A DNA stretch of 64,000 nt. Source: Trichobilharzia szidati (taxonomy: Eukaryota; Platyhelminthes; Trematoda; Strigeidida; Schistosomatidae). The stretch lies in NCBI GenBank assembly GCA_944472155.2, contig OX235272.1, positions 19,390,354 through 19,454,353 of the forward strand. Reading direction: 5' to 3'. Shown here piece by piece: positions 41,823 through 52,689 of this stretch. Under the pieces are notes generated by a model. It saw only the letters and a program-made list of their open reading frames with translations. It ran no database searches and was not told the DNA's origin. A program made the position numbers and the translations under genes. Each line of letters starts with the position of its first letter. The first letter of the stretch is position 1.

Positions 41823-43005
41823 AATTATTATTATTGTTCCCTTGGGTTCCTAGTGCAATATAGGGCTTCAACTGCACGTCTCCACTTGTTTCTGTCTTCT
41901 GCTGTACTTTTCACTTGCATCCATGTTACTCCATACTGTTTCAACTCCTCTTCACACGATCTCCTCCATGTCACACTTGCACTGACGTCCCACTCTCCGC
42001 TTCCCTCTCGGGTTCCACTCGAGCTATGGCCTGACGCGTAATGTCACCCAACGGCCTTCTCAGCCAGTGAGTGTCCAATCCATCTCAACTTTCTCCTGCA
42101 TATTTGTTGGGCGATTGGTTCTTGTTTGTTTCGTTTGTTCCCATAGTTTCTTGTCGGTGATTCTTTTCGGCCATCTAATCTTCAGTATAGAGCCAGCGAA
42201 GACAGTTAGTTGTTGATAAAGGTGTGCAACAGGCTGTTGGAAATATTCTTTGTGACCCGCCGCCAAGTTTCTGATCCATCCGTATAGAAGAAGTGACTGA
42301 CTTGACGTTTGTATTGAAAATCCGAATTTTGTTGTTGATGCTGAATTGAGTGACAGCGGAAGATTTCCAGATTGGTTTCAGGTTGATGAATGTGTTTCTC
42401 GCCTTCTCGATTCTCGATTTGACATCCTCGTCCGTTCTTCCTGTAGTTGAATAAGGTTGATGAATATTTGGGGTACGCCGTAGTACTCGAGTAGTTTCCA
42501 AATTATTTCGCGGTCAACGCTGTCGAAGGCCTTCTCAAAGTCTATAAAAATGAGGTAGACGTTTGATTGCCATTCCATGCTTTGTTCTGTGATGATGATG
42601 CGTAGAGTTGCAATTCGGTCAGAACATGATTTACCTTTCCTGAATCCAACTTGTTCTGGTCGGAATTCTGTATCCAGTGCGTTCTTTATTTTCTCCAGGA
42701 TGATGCGACTCAGAATTTTGCTTGGCGTGGACAGGAGCATGATTCCTCACCAGTTCTTGTAGAGTCCTAGGTCGCCCTTCTTTGGTAGTTTCACTAGGTA
42801 ACCTTTCCTCCAGTCAGTAGGCACCTTTCCCTCCTTCCAAACCTTTTGCAATAATGGAGTCAGCATATCTGCTGTCGTCTCTGGGTCCGCTTTCAGTGCT
42901 TCAGGAGGTATTTAATCTGGTCCAGCTGCTTTTCCAGCTTTCAGATTTATTTGTGCTGAAAGAAATTGTGTTCTATAATTGACTAACTGATTGGCTTCAA
43001 CAACA
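41823..43005 (-). mobile_element. RTE-1 copy with RT start and an internal deletion
   Basis: The longest RTE-1 copy. Minus: AGKAAGPD (about 42940-42915), a stop-interrupted stretch, KGYLVKLPKKGDLG, then frame 42740-42378: MLLSTPSKILSRIILEKIKN, RPEQVGFRKGKSCSDRIATL, NVYLIFIDFEKAFDSVDREI (motif A). After FINLIQ it jumps directly to LQEERTRMSNRESRR, which in full copies lies far downstream, so motifs B and C are deleted. C-terminal part and 3' tail follow; it ends in ATTATTATTATT (about 41825-41836). Confidence 0.8.
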
Positions 43006-43340
43006 GACTTTTCACAGATGTGCAGCTGTTCCAGTTGCCACTCCCTGTGTAGCACATAAAGCGAGAGAATAGAGTGGAGACATTCAAAATAGAGATAAAA
43101 CAACAGAAGTGTGAGGCAGAAAGAAAAGTAATATGGAAAATCAATAGAATTCTATTAGATATGACAAGTCACAAAGAGCGAATGCGTCTAAGCCATTCAG
43201 AACAGTTTTGAGCCGTATCATCAGTTATCTCCAGCCATTTGGTTCTTACTGTTCTGAGGGCCCCAAACAGGAAGCCAGTCTACACTTCCCTAAATGGTCG
43301 ATAATTTCACCATTCTCTGTTTCATTTGTCATTTCACTAA
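43005..43340 (-). mobile_element. LINE-P 3' tail fragment
   Basis: CACTCCCTGTGTAGCACATAAAGCGAGAGAAT and GCGAATGCGTCTAAGCC..TTTTGAGC, then CCAGCCATTTGGTTC, follow 30035-30260 in order. 3' untranslated and last codons only. Confidence 0.55.
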
Positions 43341-43610
43341 GTTGACTTTAGTCCTATGGATTCACTTGTTACTGATGGAACTCATCCACGAAATAGTATA
43401 ATGTCGTGTTATATATATATGTCAAACTTATTGAAAATTTTCAGAAGCCTAGAAGAACAACTTCATCGCCTAAACACTAAGTTGAACCTGAGGCACCCGA
43501 CAGTGAAGTGAGAAGTTTTACTGTTGAGCTGCTGCTGTTTCTCGGCTGAAGAACTCAAAAAATGTACACGAATTATTTGTCAGATGTTAACTGATGTCAT
43601 TTTCATGATC
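43340..43610. other. No feature recognised
   Basis: Unassigned; short ATATATAT run near 43411. Confidence 0.3.
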
Positions 43611-43612
43611 TT

Positions 43613-45075
43613 ATTATTATTATTTCCTTTAATTCCTAGAGGAACATAGGGCTTCAGCCGTGCGTCTCCATTGCGTTCGGTTCTCTGCTAGAGTCTTCCT
43701 TCACCTGGCTCCAAGTCTGCCCACACGTTTTCATCTCCTCTTCACATCACCTCCTCCAAGTCACCCACCCTCGCACTCACGACCAACTCGCCGCTTCTCT
43801 TTCAGTCGGGTTCCACTCGAGCAATGGCTTGTCTAGTGATGTCACTCACTTGATGGTTTGTTTCCTCAAAGTATGGCCAGCCAATCCATCTCCATTTCTT
43901 CCTGCCTATTTTTGTTTCACAATCGGTTCCTGCTGAGTTGGTTCGCTCATTGCCAGAGATCTCTGTTGCTGATCCTTTCCGGCCATCTGATCTTGAGTAT
44001 TGAGCGAAGACATCTGTTAATGAAGGTCTGTCGTTTACTTGATGTGCTCTTTATGACGCGCAGTGCAAGTCTCTGATCCGTATAGTGAGTAGCACTGACT
44101 TCACATTGGAGTTGAAAATCCCGATCTTATCTTAGTTTTCATGCTGACTGCTGTTGACCTCCTGCACACAGACTTGAGAGTAGTGAAAGCTTGTCTTGCT
44201 TTGATATCCTCGTCAGTTTCACCTGTAGTTGAAACGATGCTTCCCAGGTTGGTAGGTGAAGGAGGTTGTTTCTTTCAGGTTCCTCCTATTTATGCTGATT
44301 GTTGTCTGTTGTTGTTGTTTCTGTTGGTGGTGTTGACCAGGAATCTTCATCACCTCTGTCTTCTCTATGTTCACCTGAAGTCCTATCTTCCCTGGATGCT
44401 TATTCTGCTAACTTGTTGCTTTTCGCTTGCATATCTTCCAGTTTGTGAGAAATCAGACACATATATCATCGGCGAAGTCCAGATCCTCCAAGTTGGTTTT
44501 TTGTGTGAGTCCATTTTATGCCTGTTTCCTCATTGCCCGCCGCTGTTTGTCGCATTATCCAATCTACTGCAATCAGGAAAATCATTGGCGATAGTAGGCA
44601 GCCAGTCAGCCTTGTCTCACTCCTGTCCTCACTTCGAAGGATTCCGTAAGTTTCCTGTTGTGGATTACTTAGCAAGCAGCATTGTCGTACAACTGTTGGA
44701 TGAGATGTATTGTTGTCGGTGGCACCCCGTAGTAGCGTAGTATTTGCCAAATCACCTCTCGATCGACGCTGTCAAAGGCCTTTTCAAAATCGATGAAGCT
44801 GACTTAGAGAGGTGACTGCCATTCCAAGCTTTGTTCAATGATGATCCGTAATGCAGCGATCTGATCAATACATGACTTGTTTCTCCTGAATCCAGCCTGT
44901 TCCGGTCGAAGTTTTTCATCTAGGTCATGTTTGATTCTCTCCAGGATGATGCGGCTTAGTATTTTGCTTGGGATGGACAGGAGCATAATTCCGCGCCAGT
45001 TCTTGCATTGACTTAAGTCTCCTTTCTTTGGTAGTTTGAATAAGTATCCTTTCTCCCAATCCTCGAGTACTTTAC
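43613..45075 (-). mobile_element. RTE-2 copy, RT domain frameshifted
   Basis: Minus order: WRGIMLLSIPSKILSRIILE, RPEQAGFRRNKSCIDQIAAL and EQSLEWQSPL (44986-44804), then a stop where Y-L/V is usual, SFIDFEKAFDSVDREVIWQI (motif A), LRYYGVPPTTI. After frame changes come GCLLSPMIFLIAVDWIMRQ (motif B, 44660-44550) and an intact DFADDIC box (44495-44472) in a different frame from motif B. QAKSNKLAE, a T-rich run, the C-terminal block and 3' tail follow. It ends with ATTATTATTATT (about 43611-43622). Confidence 0.8.
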
Positions 45076-45410
45076 CTTCTTTCCAGAAAGATTGGTGTAA
45101 TTTTAAATCTTGTCCAAAAACTAGAATGTGGATTTGTCCAACGTGATGTCACATGTACTGAGGAAATAGAATTGCCGAAATTGCGAGAAATATAACCTGC
45201 TAAATCTTGGTGTAGATTGATTTTGGAAGATTGGGGAAACCCCTTTTTAAAAAAAATAAACGCAAACAAAATTCAGAGTAATTTTTACAACCAATTTAAT
45301 GTATGAAATGTCAGTTTACTCTTAAACAAAAGGTAAACAATCGAATCCCGAAGACGAGAAGTTTTTTTATCATTGCATTCATCAGTAAACAAATGAGACA
45401 AATGAGATCC
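45075..45410. other. No feature recognised
   Basis: Unassigned AT-rich sequence between RTE-2 and an alpha repeat. Confidence 0.3.
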
Positions 45411-45411
45411 T

Positions 45412-45548
45412 GAGTTCGAACCCCGGTGGGTGCGTACTGCTAAAGAGTCCCAAACTAGGACAGAACGGCAGTCCAGTTCTCCCAGGTTTTCCAATGGTTC
45501 TCTAACTAATGTCAGCTCATAATGAAATCCTGTAACCAAATGAGACAA
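45412..45548 (+). repeat. Alpha repeat, 5'-truncated
   Basis: Starts at the B box (GAGTTCGAACCCCGG, 45413-45427). Then GTACUG, CUAAAGA (G5 changed to A), GUCC..GGAC, AGAAC, CAGUUC and the 3' body to CCTGTAACC. The ribozyme is dead at the core. Confidence 0.65.
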
Positions 45549-45594
45549 TCGTTGATTAGTATGAGATTCTCATTCATTAATAAATAGTAATAAT

Positions 45595-45770
45595 AGTGAT
45601 AATAAGAATAATAATTGCTTTATCCCAAAACAGTACTTATGTGATACAATGTAGAGTTCTCAGCAGTTCGTACAATACTGCATTTAATTTACTCAGCAAC
45701 AACAGCAAAAACACAAAAAACAATATTACAGAGCATACGTAACCAGAATTGATAATGGCAGCTTTTCGGT
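45595..45770 (+). repeat. Repeat shared with 10.05-10.23 kb
   Basis: AATAATAATTGCTTTATCCC, then TGATACAATGTAGAGTTCTCAGCA, then CAACAACAGCAAAAACAC. It shares the sequence GCTTTATTCC-like and TTTTCAGCA-like blocks with SINE-B tails. Confidence 0.4.
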
Positions 45771-45774
45771 TTTT

Positions 45775-46045
45775 ACATAGGCAGGAAGAAATGGAGGTGG
45801 ATTGGCTGGCCATACTCTGAGGAATCCATCACGTGATAACACTAGACAAGCCATTGCTCGAGTGGAAACCGAAAGGGAACGACCCAAGTTGGTCGTCCAA
45901 GGGTGATTTGGAGGAGGTCATGTGAAGAGGAGATGAAAACGTGTCGGCAGACTTGGAGCCAGGTGAAGACTCTAGCAGAGAAGCGAACGCAATGGAGACG
46001 CACGGCTGAAGCCGTATGTTCCTCTAGGAACTAAAAGAAAACAAT
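45775..46045 (+). mobile_element. RTE-2 3' end, plus strand
   Basis: GGCAGGAAGAAATGGAGGTGG (R-K-K-W-R-W-I-G) to CGGCTGAAGCCGTATGTTCCTCTAGGAAC. It encodes the last about 85 residues of RTE-2 with frame breaks and ends in an A-rich tail. Heavily 5'-truncated. Confidence 0.7.
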
Positions 46046-46196
46046 TCGGTTTTTACGGTGACAATAAAGACAAAAAAATTTTTAAATAGTGTCAAATAAT
46101 GATAATAATATTGGGAGATAAAATTATAAATTAACTGAAATAAACTCACCATAGATAAGAAACAAGAGAGCATAAAGGAGCCCATTATTTTGCTAA

Positions 46197-46390
46197 TAGC
46201 GTCGGTGGCACAGAGGTTAAGACTCTCGCCGACCATGCACATGGTCCGAGGTTCGACCTCCTGCCGATGCACACCCGATATCTATGGACGGCCTGCAAAA
46301 TTTGGGCTACCGATATCACATGCTGAAAATTCCATACCTGCATCAAAAATACTGAGTGGTTTCAAGCCATAATCAAAAAGCAAGTCATAG
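46197..46390 (+). repeat. SINE-B copy, plus strand
   Basis: Head GCGTCGGTGGCACAGAGG, anticodon-arm palindrome GACCATGCACATGGTC and B box AGGTTCGACCTC. The body has GATATC...GGGCTACCGATATCACATGC and the TGAAAATTCCATA block. No U1 part. The tail is A/T-rich. Confidence 0.7.
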
Positions 46391-46599
46391 GTTTCAAGCC
46401 TAACATTTTCTCTATTACATGGGACTTAAGTCAGATATAGTATTATTGAGTTTTTGTACCTATTTGTGTCAACAAATAATCTTTTATAATGACTTCTAGT
46501 CCTACCTGATGGGATTCAAGGAGAGAGTTGTGAATAAAAAGGGTGTTGAGAGTAAGACAATATATGGATTCAGCCTGTTTCTCGCATGCTTTCAGGTGT

Positions 46600-46860
46600 A
46601 TATATAGGTGTATATATCGACCTTGTTTGGTGAGAACTGTATTCTCTCAGTCACATTGTCAATGTGGCCATCATTCTAGGTGGCTCACCATCGCGGTGTT
46701 AATGTCTTTGACTGCAGCACTGGGTGACGCGGGTTCGAGTCTCAGAAGGGACATGAGTTCCTTCAAGGTGGCAGATACACCTTTCTGACTGGTGAGTGCC
46801 AACTAGCACGAAACCTAATTCCAAGGCTTCCTGCTGATTGCTTCCAACCATCTATTGACT
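46600..46860 (+). repeat. SINE-D copy with decayed hammerhead
   Basis: 5' part (46620-46700) carries body sequence in reverse (AATGTGGCCATCATTCTAGGTGGCTC), then the head with B box GGGTTCGAGTCTC and the ribozyme region 46776-46830. CUGA is followed by an extra CUGG and UGA; stem II GUGC/GCAC and GAA are kept; stem III and the cleavage triplet are lost (ACCUAAUUC). Confidence 0.6.
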
Positions 46861-47870
46861 TGGTCCTTTTTGAGTAGCTCAGGAAAGACTATGGGGGAGT
46901 AGTAAAGTACAATATGTAAGATAAAATAGTTAACAAACTGTAAAAGTAGAGGTAGAGTGATTCCTGATTGTATTAACTTCCTAATATAGTAGGTTAAATG
47001 GAACATTTTCCTACAGATCAACAAGATATGGGATGACCAAGTAAGGTCACAGAAGAGAACTATTCCAGACTATTTTATGCCTGACTTAGTTTCTATTTCA
47101 GCACCCTCAATGCTGCAAGCATCATGTGAACAGACCAATTTTTGTAGTTAACGTTTAAGCCTGAAGGTGAAGTCAACTGTCTAGCATCTAGAGGGATTTA
47201 AAGTAAGACTGTTTAGCTAAGAATACTGATTGATGTCTAACAAAAAGGTATCACGCATGGAATATTCAGAATGGAACGTAACTGGCAACCAGGCAATCAG
47301 ATCACCAGCGTATTTCACGAAGTTGATTTCATCCGAAAGAGGTAGACTATGTAAGAATAAAGAAAAAAGAAAAGGAGAGTGGACAGCACCCCGAGGGACT
47401 CCAACTTCATTAAGCAAGGCAGAAGAAGATTTGCGTTTATATATATAGCATAATGCTTTCTGTCAGAGAAATAAGAATGCAACCAGTTAACAACCTAGGT
47501 CTGGGTTTGTGTCAGGGAAAGTTTATTTAACAAAAGGCATCTAGGTACAGAGTCAAAAGCAGATGTGTAGTCAAGGAAGGTACATTGGACATATTAGGCC
47601 CCTTTTTCTAAGGAGGAAACAGTATTACGATGTAGGACATCAGGTATAAATCTAACATTAATACCAAAATATGATTTGGATACCGGGATAATTTTAATAT
47701 CTTTCCTTGCTGCAGGTACCACATAACTGGAAAAGAAAGCACTGAAAATATTTGTTAGAGGATAACTCAGAACATCAGCACATCTTCTGAGGACAACAAC
47801 AGGTACACCAAATAGAAGTAAGGCTTTGGGCCTCCGTTCCACACACATACATGTCTACCTAGACATGTCA
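46860..47870 (-). mobile_element. CR1-like LINE reverse transcriptase, YAGD box
   Basis: Minus strand, pieces in several frames. 47848-47594: GVPVVVLRRCADVLSYPLTN, then KDIKIIPVSKSYFGINVRFI. Then QCTFLDYTSAFDSVPRCLLL (motif A). 47417-47217: LLNEVGVPRGAV (motif B), DEINFVKYAGDLIAWLPVT (motif C with Ala-Gly-Asp, the first catalytic Asp lost). 47024-46860: LLICRKMFHLTYYIRKLIQSG and VNYFILHIVLYYSPIVFPEL. Cut at 46860 by the SINE-D junction. SR1-type elements of this clade are known from schistosomes. Confidence 0.75.
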
Positions 47871-47974
47871 TCCCCTAGTACAGAAGCTTCTACGATGATG
47901 CCATGAGATGAAGCTGTAGTATATGAGACGACAGAATGCATGGTTCTAGTCTCAGTTGAAATACCATCACCCAC

Positions 47975-48030
47975 TAGGATACAAGTACATCCGGATGATG
48001 AGTCACGAATGAGACGAAACATGTCTCAAT
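47975..48030 (+). ncRNA. Hammerhead-like sequence with C3 changed
   Basis: GUACAUCCGG, AUGAUGA (47995-48001, C3 to A), a GUC/GAC stem II (48002-48015), GAA, ACAUGU, C48025. Stem I pairing with the downstream UCAAUUUU is poor. The upstream GUACAUCC links it to the Sm-alpha-like blocks at 3.95 and 22.9 kb. Confidence 0.4.
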
Positions 48031-48059
48031 TTTAGATCTCTGATAAAATCCACCAATAA

Positions 48060-48480
48060 ATTCTAAAAGTCATTTATTTATAAGACTTGGAGTTAAGTGT
48101 TAAAACATTTAGACAAGACTGACTTTCAGAAGCTTAGAAATTATTCTTGATATTTCAATAAAATTAAATCACACCACATTTCTAGCAGACGTCTGACGAA
48201 ATAACCAGCGATCAGATTATATATTTAGTCGTTTAATTATTGTAGTAATTAAAAAACATTTTTCTATAAAGACTTTTTTTTACAGTTATTAATTAAAAGT
48301 AATATATAAAATAATATCTAAACAGGTGGGTTTTGAATGTAAAGGTTAACATATTTTTAAAGTCTCAATGTAATAATTATTTTTTTTTAAAAAAACAGGA
48401 TCTAAGTGCAACAACTATTCATCACATTAGATGACAAGAATTCAACGCTAAATGATAATACACTACGGTAAAAATTAATA
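48060..48480. other. No feature recognised
   Basis: Very AT-rich; no frame or repeat recognised. Confidence 0.35.
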
Positions 48481-48494
48481 GTGTGTGTAGACAT

Positions 48495-49335
48495 TGTTTA
48501 AAACAGTTCAAACACATTGTAGCACTCCAGAGTTGAAAAGAATGGAAGAAATGTACCTACCTACAAACGGTCTTCAAAAAGAATGGTTATCCACAAAATT
48601 TCCTCGAAAAGTGTTTAAAATCGAATCAAAACACCAACAAAGAACCATCATCAAAGACCACAAGAAAATTCATTCTACCATATATGAAAAATATCTCTGA
48701 AATAACAGCTAGAATACTGAAACCATTTGATATAGATATCGCACGCAAGCCAATAAAATCGTTTAATTCGATATTATGCAAACCGGAAGATCCAACAGAA
48801 AAAGGGGATAAAATTAATACCATTTACAAAATAATTTGCGTATATGAACTGCAACAAGAATTACATCGGCCAAAATGGGCGTCCCCTTCGAATTAGAATC
48901 CAAGAACACAAATCAGCCGTGAAAAGACACGATATGTATTCTTTAGTGTCAGTGCATATAGACAATTATGGTCATCAATTTGAGGATTGGGATAATGTCA
49001 AAATCTTAGACAGAGGAAACACGAAAAGTGCAAACACGGAATTCCTAGAAGCCTGGTACTCAAACGGAAATGCAATTAACAAGCACGTTAATATAGACGA
49101 AATATACCAACTAATAAAAAGTAAATCAGGTGACGAGAAAGTTTAAAATCCAAGTCAATAGAAAATGGTCAATACATATGTAAAGATGGTTACCGGGAGA
49201 CGGACGCAATTATATCACTCATGAAGAAATTTAAATCATTTCACTTTATGCTAAATACTGCGCTGAAAGGGGATGTTGTCCAGAAGGATGACGAAAGCTA
49301 CGCAACTAAACCAACCAGCTCAGAGAACATTATTA
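48495..49335 (+). mobile_element. PLE-B copy: linker and GIY-YIG
   Basis: Plus strand, 5'-truncated just after the RT. Linker: STPELKRMEEMYLPTNGLQK, DHKKIHSTIYEKYL, then ISEITARILKPFDIDIARKP (frame change). GIY-YIG frame 48844-49146: MNCNKNYIGQNGRPLRIRIQ, EHKSAVKRHDMYSL, DNYGHQFEDWDNVKILDRG, EFLEAWYSNGNAINKH. The YIG and Arg are intact. A frameshift lies just before the domain at about 48840 (CVYELQQ vs CVMNCN). Tail to 49335 as in the 34.9-kb copy. Confidence 0.8.
48844..49146 (+). CDS. PLE-B GIY-YIG endonuclease domain (open frame)
   Basis: A 100-residue frame that covers the GIY-YIG fold: Y-I-G at residues 7-9, Arg-rich helix (RPLRIRIQEH) at 14-24, and E-x-W-Y at 77-80 with a conserved Asn-Ala-Ile-Asn following. 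The family function is target-site nicking for PLE insertion. This frame is cut off from the RT and linker and probably is not expressed as a functional enzyme. Confidence 0.65.
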   Translation: MNCNKNYIGQNGRPLRIRIQEHKSAVKRHDMYSLVSVHIDNYGHQFEDWDNVKILDRGNTKSANTEFLEAWYSNGNAINKHVNIDEIYQLIKSKSGDEKV

Positions 49336-49369
49336 ATTGCGAAAGTTGACAATTCAACTACATTTTGCA

Positions 49370-50480
49370 TCAATTGCTGACTAACTGACTGACTTGCTGA
49401 GTTTCACCATAGAACTTTGTACAGGAGTGCACCAGTTCAAGTCGTCAAACTCCATGTAACACACACAGAGGTAGACAGTACAGGAAAACACTGATTCAGA
49501 AGAATTACAATGTGTAGAAATGTGAAGGAGAAAAAAAGTAGTCACTTGGAAAAACACGACAGTTTGGTGGATAGTATTATTATTGTTTCCTTTAATTCCT
49601 AGAGGAACATAGGGCTTCAGCCACGCGTCTCCATTGCGTTCGCTTCTCTGCTAGAGTTTTCACCTGGCTCCCTCGCACCCTCGCACTGACGATCAACTCG
49701 CCGCTTCCAATACAGTCGGGTTCCACTCGTGCAATGGCTTGTCTAGTGATGTCACTCACTTGATGGATTGTTTCCTCAGAGTATGGCCAGCCAATCCATC
49801 TCCATTTCTTCCTGCCTATTTTTGGTTTCACAATCGGTTCCTGCTGAGTTGGTTCGCTCATTGCCAGAGATCCCTCTCTGTTGCTGATCTTTTCTGGCCG
49901 GCCATCTGATCTTGAGTGGTATTGAGCGAAGACAACTGTTAATGAAGGTGGTGGATATGGAAGATCAAAAAAGTGTGTTATTTCATCTGCGCCAGCCACT
50001 GAGAACAGTTTTGAGCCATATCACACCAGTAGTATCCAGCCATTGGTACTTAGAATCCCGAGGACCCCAACCAACCAGGTAGTCTACACTCCCCTGAGTA
50101 GTTCAAACTAACTGCCAAAGATTTCGTAGACTGATGTCATGTTTCGGTTTGGCTACCACTGACTCTTTTCATCATCCGAAACCATTGCTCCTCAAGGAAG
50201 GCGACGGCTAGACATGCGCAACACACATGTCCTAGCCATCTCAATCAATGTAGCTCCATAACCTTACTGACTGAATTCCCCTCCTTATGCAACACTCGAC
50301 GCCCAACCTAAAAACAGATCTCAGGCACCTGTGGTCAAAGACAGCTAGCCTTTTCACGTCTTCCACTTTCAATGGCCATGTCTTACAGACATAACACAGT
50401 ACAGAGTGAATCAACACACACTACATACGTCCTTTGATTGATAGTCAGATATCATGTCCACGTCGCAGATATGTCGTTTG
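49370..50480 (-). mobile_element. LINE-P copy split by an RTE-2 insertion
   Basis: 49370-49564 is the LINE-P tail (ACCATAGAACTTTGTACAGG, TGTAACACACACAGAGG). 49958-50480 is the C-terminal part (GGCGACGGCTAGACATGCGC, CTCAGGCACCTGTGGTC, TTGATTGATAGTCAGATATCATG). The two join across the RTE-2 insertion. Frames are lost. Confidence 0.65.
49565..49957 (-). mobile_element. RTE-2 insertion with a 9-bp target duplication
   Basis: TGGTGGATA at 49565-49573 and 49949-49957 flanks a 375-bp 5'-truncated RTE-2 3' end (49574-49948) on the minus strand. Its tail is GTATTATTATTG and its 3' signature is CCTTTAATTCCTAGAGGAAC. Coding remnant (49999-49592): EEIHQVSDITRQAIARVEPD, TLAEKRTQWRRVAEALCSSR. Confidence 0.85.
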
Positions 50481-50890
50481 TAGCCTGAATTGCTAGCTTT
50501 ATTTTCACTATTGACTGTTGATTTAAATCTAGGTCAAGGTTACCAATCAAAGCATGAATGACCCTGAAGCAACCAATCAGATTTCTTGTAGATAATAATA
50601 CAGTTATAATGAAAAAATCTGGCGTAGCTTTATCACAAAATTTTGTTCAGAATTAACAGAGTAGAGGTTTAATCCTGACAAAAGGAGTAAAATCTAATCT
50701 TTACCCTATACCTCCTAACTTTAACCTTGAGTATTAACTCTAGTTACTGGCCACAAATTGTACACATTTGAATAAATACCGAAACTATTATGAAGAGCTG
50801 GAGATTGTTCTTACAGCATTTTGAAGGACGTTAGACTAATTAATATTTTTAAACTACTTCTCAAAACAGTTTTTCTTCATGAATATACTG
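50480..50890. other. No gene; weak CCTAA-like sequence
   Basis: 50690-50740 (TAATCTTTACCCTATACC, AACTTTAACCTTGAG) faintly recalls the telomere-like tract at 12.4 kb. Otherwise unassigned. Confidence 0.3.
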
Positions 50891-51450
50891 TTTTCACACC
50901 TGGTTCGCTCGGATAGGCTGCTTCAAGGTCACGAGTGAGATTACGACATGACATAAATTAGAGAACCATTGAGAACCGGGGAATACTGGATAGCTGATTC
51001 ATTCTAGTTTAGGCCTCCTTATTAGTGCGCACCCCTGATCCCACCAAGGGTGGAACGTAGGACCTTCAGACGACGAGACCAGGTGGGTTGACTATTCAGC
51101 CACTTGACTGAAATTTAACAACTCATGAATTCTGACTTTATCAACTCATAATACAGCGCTACTATCGCCTTTGATGAGCATCCACTTCGCCTTGACATAA
51201 TGAAACCCACTGGTCACTGCTTCTCGCTATCACTTCAAGTGATCCATCCAATAGTCATCGATGATTTGGAGAATGGTAGTATTTAGACGACTGGATTAAT
51301 GGGGATTTGGATTAACTTAATTTCAACTGTTAGATTTCATCGAAAAAATAACATCAGTAACACCAAGTTTCCGAGTTCAATCTCTTGTGGGTTCTTGAGT
51401 GCGCACCACTGAAAAGTTCACGAATAGGACGACGTTCAGTGGCTCATGGT
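50890..51450. repeat. Alpha repeats in inverted arrangement
   Basis: 50925-51260 is a minus alpha unit (decayed hammerhead, CACCAAGGGTGGAACGTAGGACC B-box region). 51290-51450 is a plus unit with GTGCGCACCACTGAAAAGTTCACGAATAGGACGACG. Neither ribozyme core is intact. Confidence 0.5.
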
Positions 51451-52330
51451 TTCACATTTTCCTCCCGGCCATTGTTCTTCAACTACTCTAAAGATAAACT
51501 ATCGCATTTGACCACTTCCATGTGTATCTACCAATTCACCTCCTCTTGCGGAGCGAGGTATATAGGTCGTTCGATGCGAGTTTTATCAAAAAGAGTTCAA
51601 GAACACTATCCCGCCTGGCTACGGAATGGTAACAACGGAGCAATAAGGAGCGCCATTATTGAGCATATACTCAACACTGGTCATTCGATTTGCAATGAGA
51701 AGTCGTTCAAAGTCATCTATAGAGTCAAAAGAAGCCTTCCAAAATCGACAAGCTTCTGTATACTTTGTATTGGCGAAGCCTTAGCAATTTGGATAGAAAA
51801 GCCTGATTTATGCACACAGAAGAAACTTCTCCACCCCCTCCTACTACCCTGGGTTTAATTTCAAGTTTCTCTGTCATCAACATTTTGTTATCAAATTTTT
51901 GTTGTTGCAATTTTCGTATAATAATTCTTAGTAACTAACCCATTCAATCTTTTCACCTATTATCTAGTTTATTTTCATAATTGTCTCCATACTCCTTCAC
52001 CAACATCAAATCTTTCTAAACATGTCTCTATTACGTAACCCTACTCACATCTTACCAATCTTCACCCCACTTAGTTACAACTTTGATTATTAATCACATA
52101 TTTTAATTTCTTAATTATTTTGATGATGTAATCAACAACCCACACTAACTGTTATTTTTGATTTTGATTTTGACAAACCTAATGTACACACACACACACA
52201 CACAAAATTAATTGTATATATTTGCGACTGTACAGCTAAGTGAATGAATTCGCCGAAAAGAGACTCTTCGCTGAATTAATTTGTTCTTATTTCAATGTCT
52301 TAATGGGTATTTTTCGCGAATCCCAATAAT
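51450..52330 (+). mobile_element. PLE-A copy: GIY-YIG open frame and terminus
   Basis: Frame 51385-51858 enters the domain at about 51453: FSSRPLFFNYSKDKLSHLTT, YQFTSSCGARYIGRSMR, RVQEHYPAWLRNG, SAIIEHILNTGHS, FKVIYRVKRSLPKS, GEALAIWIEKPDLCTQKK, to a natural-looking stop at 51858. YIG and Arg are intact; the first Cys of the pair is Ser. The tail contains an ACAC run (52188-52204) and the PLE-A terminus (52220-52275). It mirrors the 6.4-7.5 kb copy. Confidence 0.8.
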
Positions 52331-52452
52331 CTCTCTAACTCATTATAATAAAGGTTTTTGTATTTCCCAATGAATGAAAAACAAAACGATATTGTTTTTA
52401 CTGACGTTTCGCTATTTAATGCTAATAGCTTTATCAAAGTACCTCTCTAACT
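52331..52452 (-). mobile_element. 102-bp PLE-B mini-copy with a 10-bp target duplication
   Basis: CTCTCTAACT at 52331-52340 and 52443-52452 flanks 52341-52442. The insert joins the PLE-B 3' end (CATTATAATAAAGGTTTT, as at 34868) to its 5' end (TGAATGAAAAACAAAA, as at 36506-36521) and contains the hammerhead-like motif. The target is the 3' body of an alpha repeat. All coding sequence is missing. Confidence 0.75.
52399..52441 (-). ncRNA. Hammerhead-like motif in the PLE-B mini-copy
   Basis: UACU (52441-52438), UUGAUAA (52437-52431), stem II GCUAUU/AAUAGC (6 bp), GAA (52410-52408), ACGU, C52403, AGUA (52402-52399). Folds well, with C3 and G8 altered. Stem III ACGU is self-complementary, as in retroelement minimal hammerheads. 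Confidence 0.5.
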
Positions 52453-52689
52453 GATGTTGTTTCGTAATGAAGTCCAACAAATATAACTAGATATAACATT
52501 AAACTGAATAACGGATAAATTAAGGAAATTAACAGGGAATTTACGGATTTATAGGTGTTCTGCATCTGGTCATGATAGCAATATTGGCTGAACCTGTTAC
52601 TTCTGCACACAGTATTCTAGCTGTTTTAAGTGAACTGAAGCGGCGTCTACTGTTTGGAGTATTCGATACCTAGAGGCGTTTGGTGAATT

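Noticed and set aside
44141..44740. A 199-codon plus-strand frame
   Set aside because: It is the antisense of the RTE-2 RT and post-RT region; residues have no family signature, while the minus strand does.
49240..49335. A hammerhead at the PLE-B 3' end (GTCC-AGAA-GGAT hairpin followed by GACGAAAGCTACGC)
   Set aside because: The hairpin and GAAA are there, but no CUGANGA can be placed before the hairpin and no cleavage triplet pairs into a stem I.
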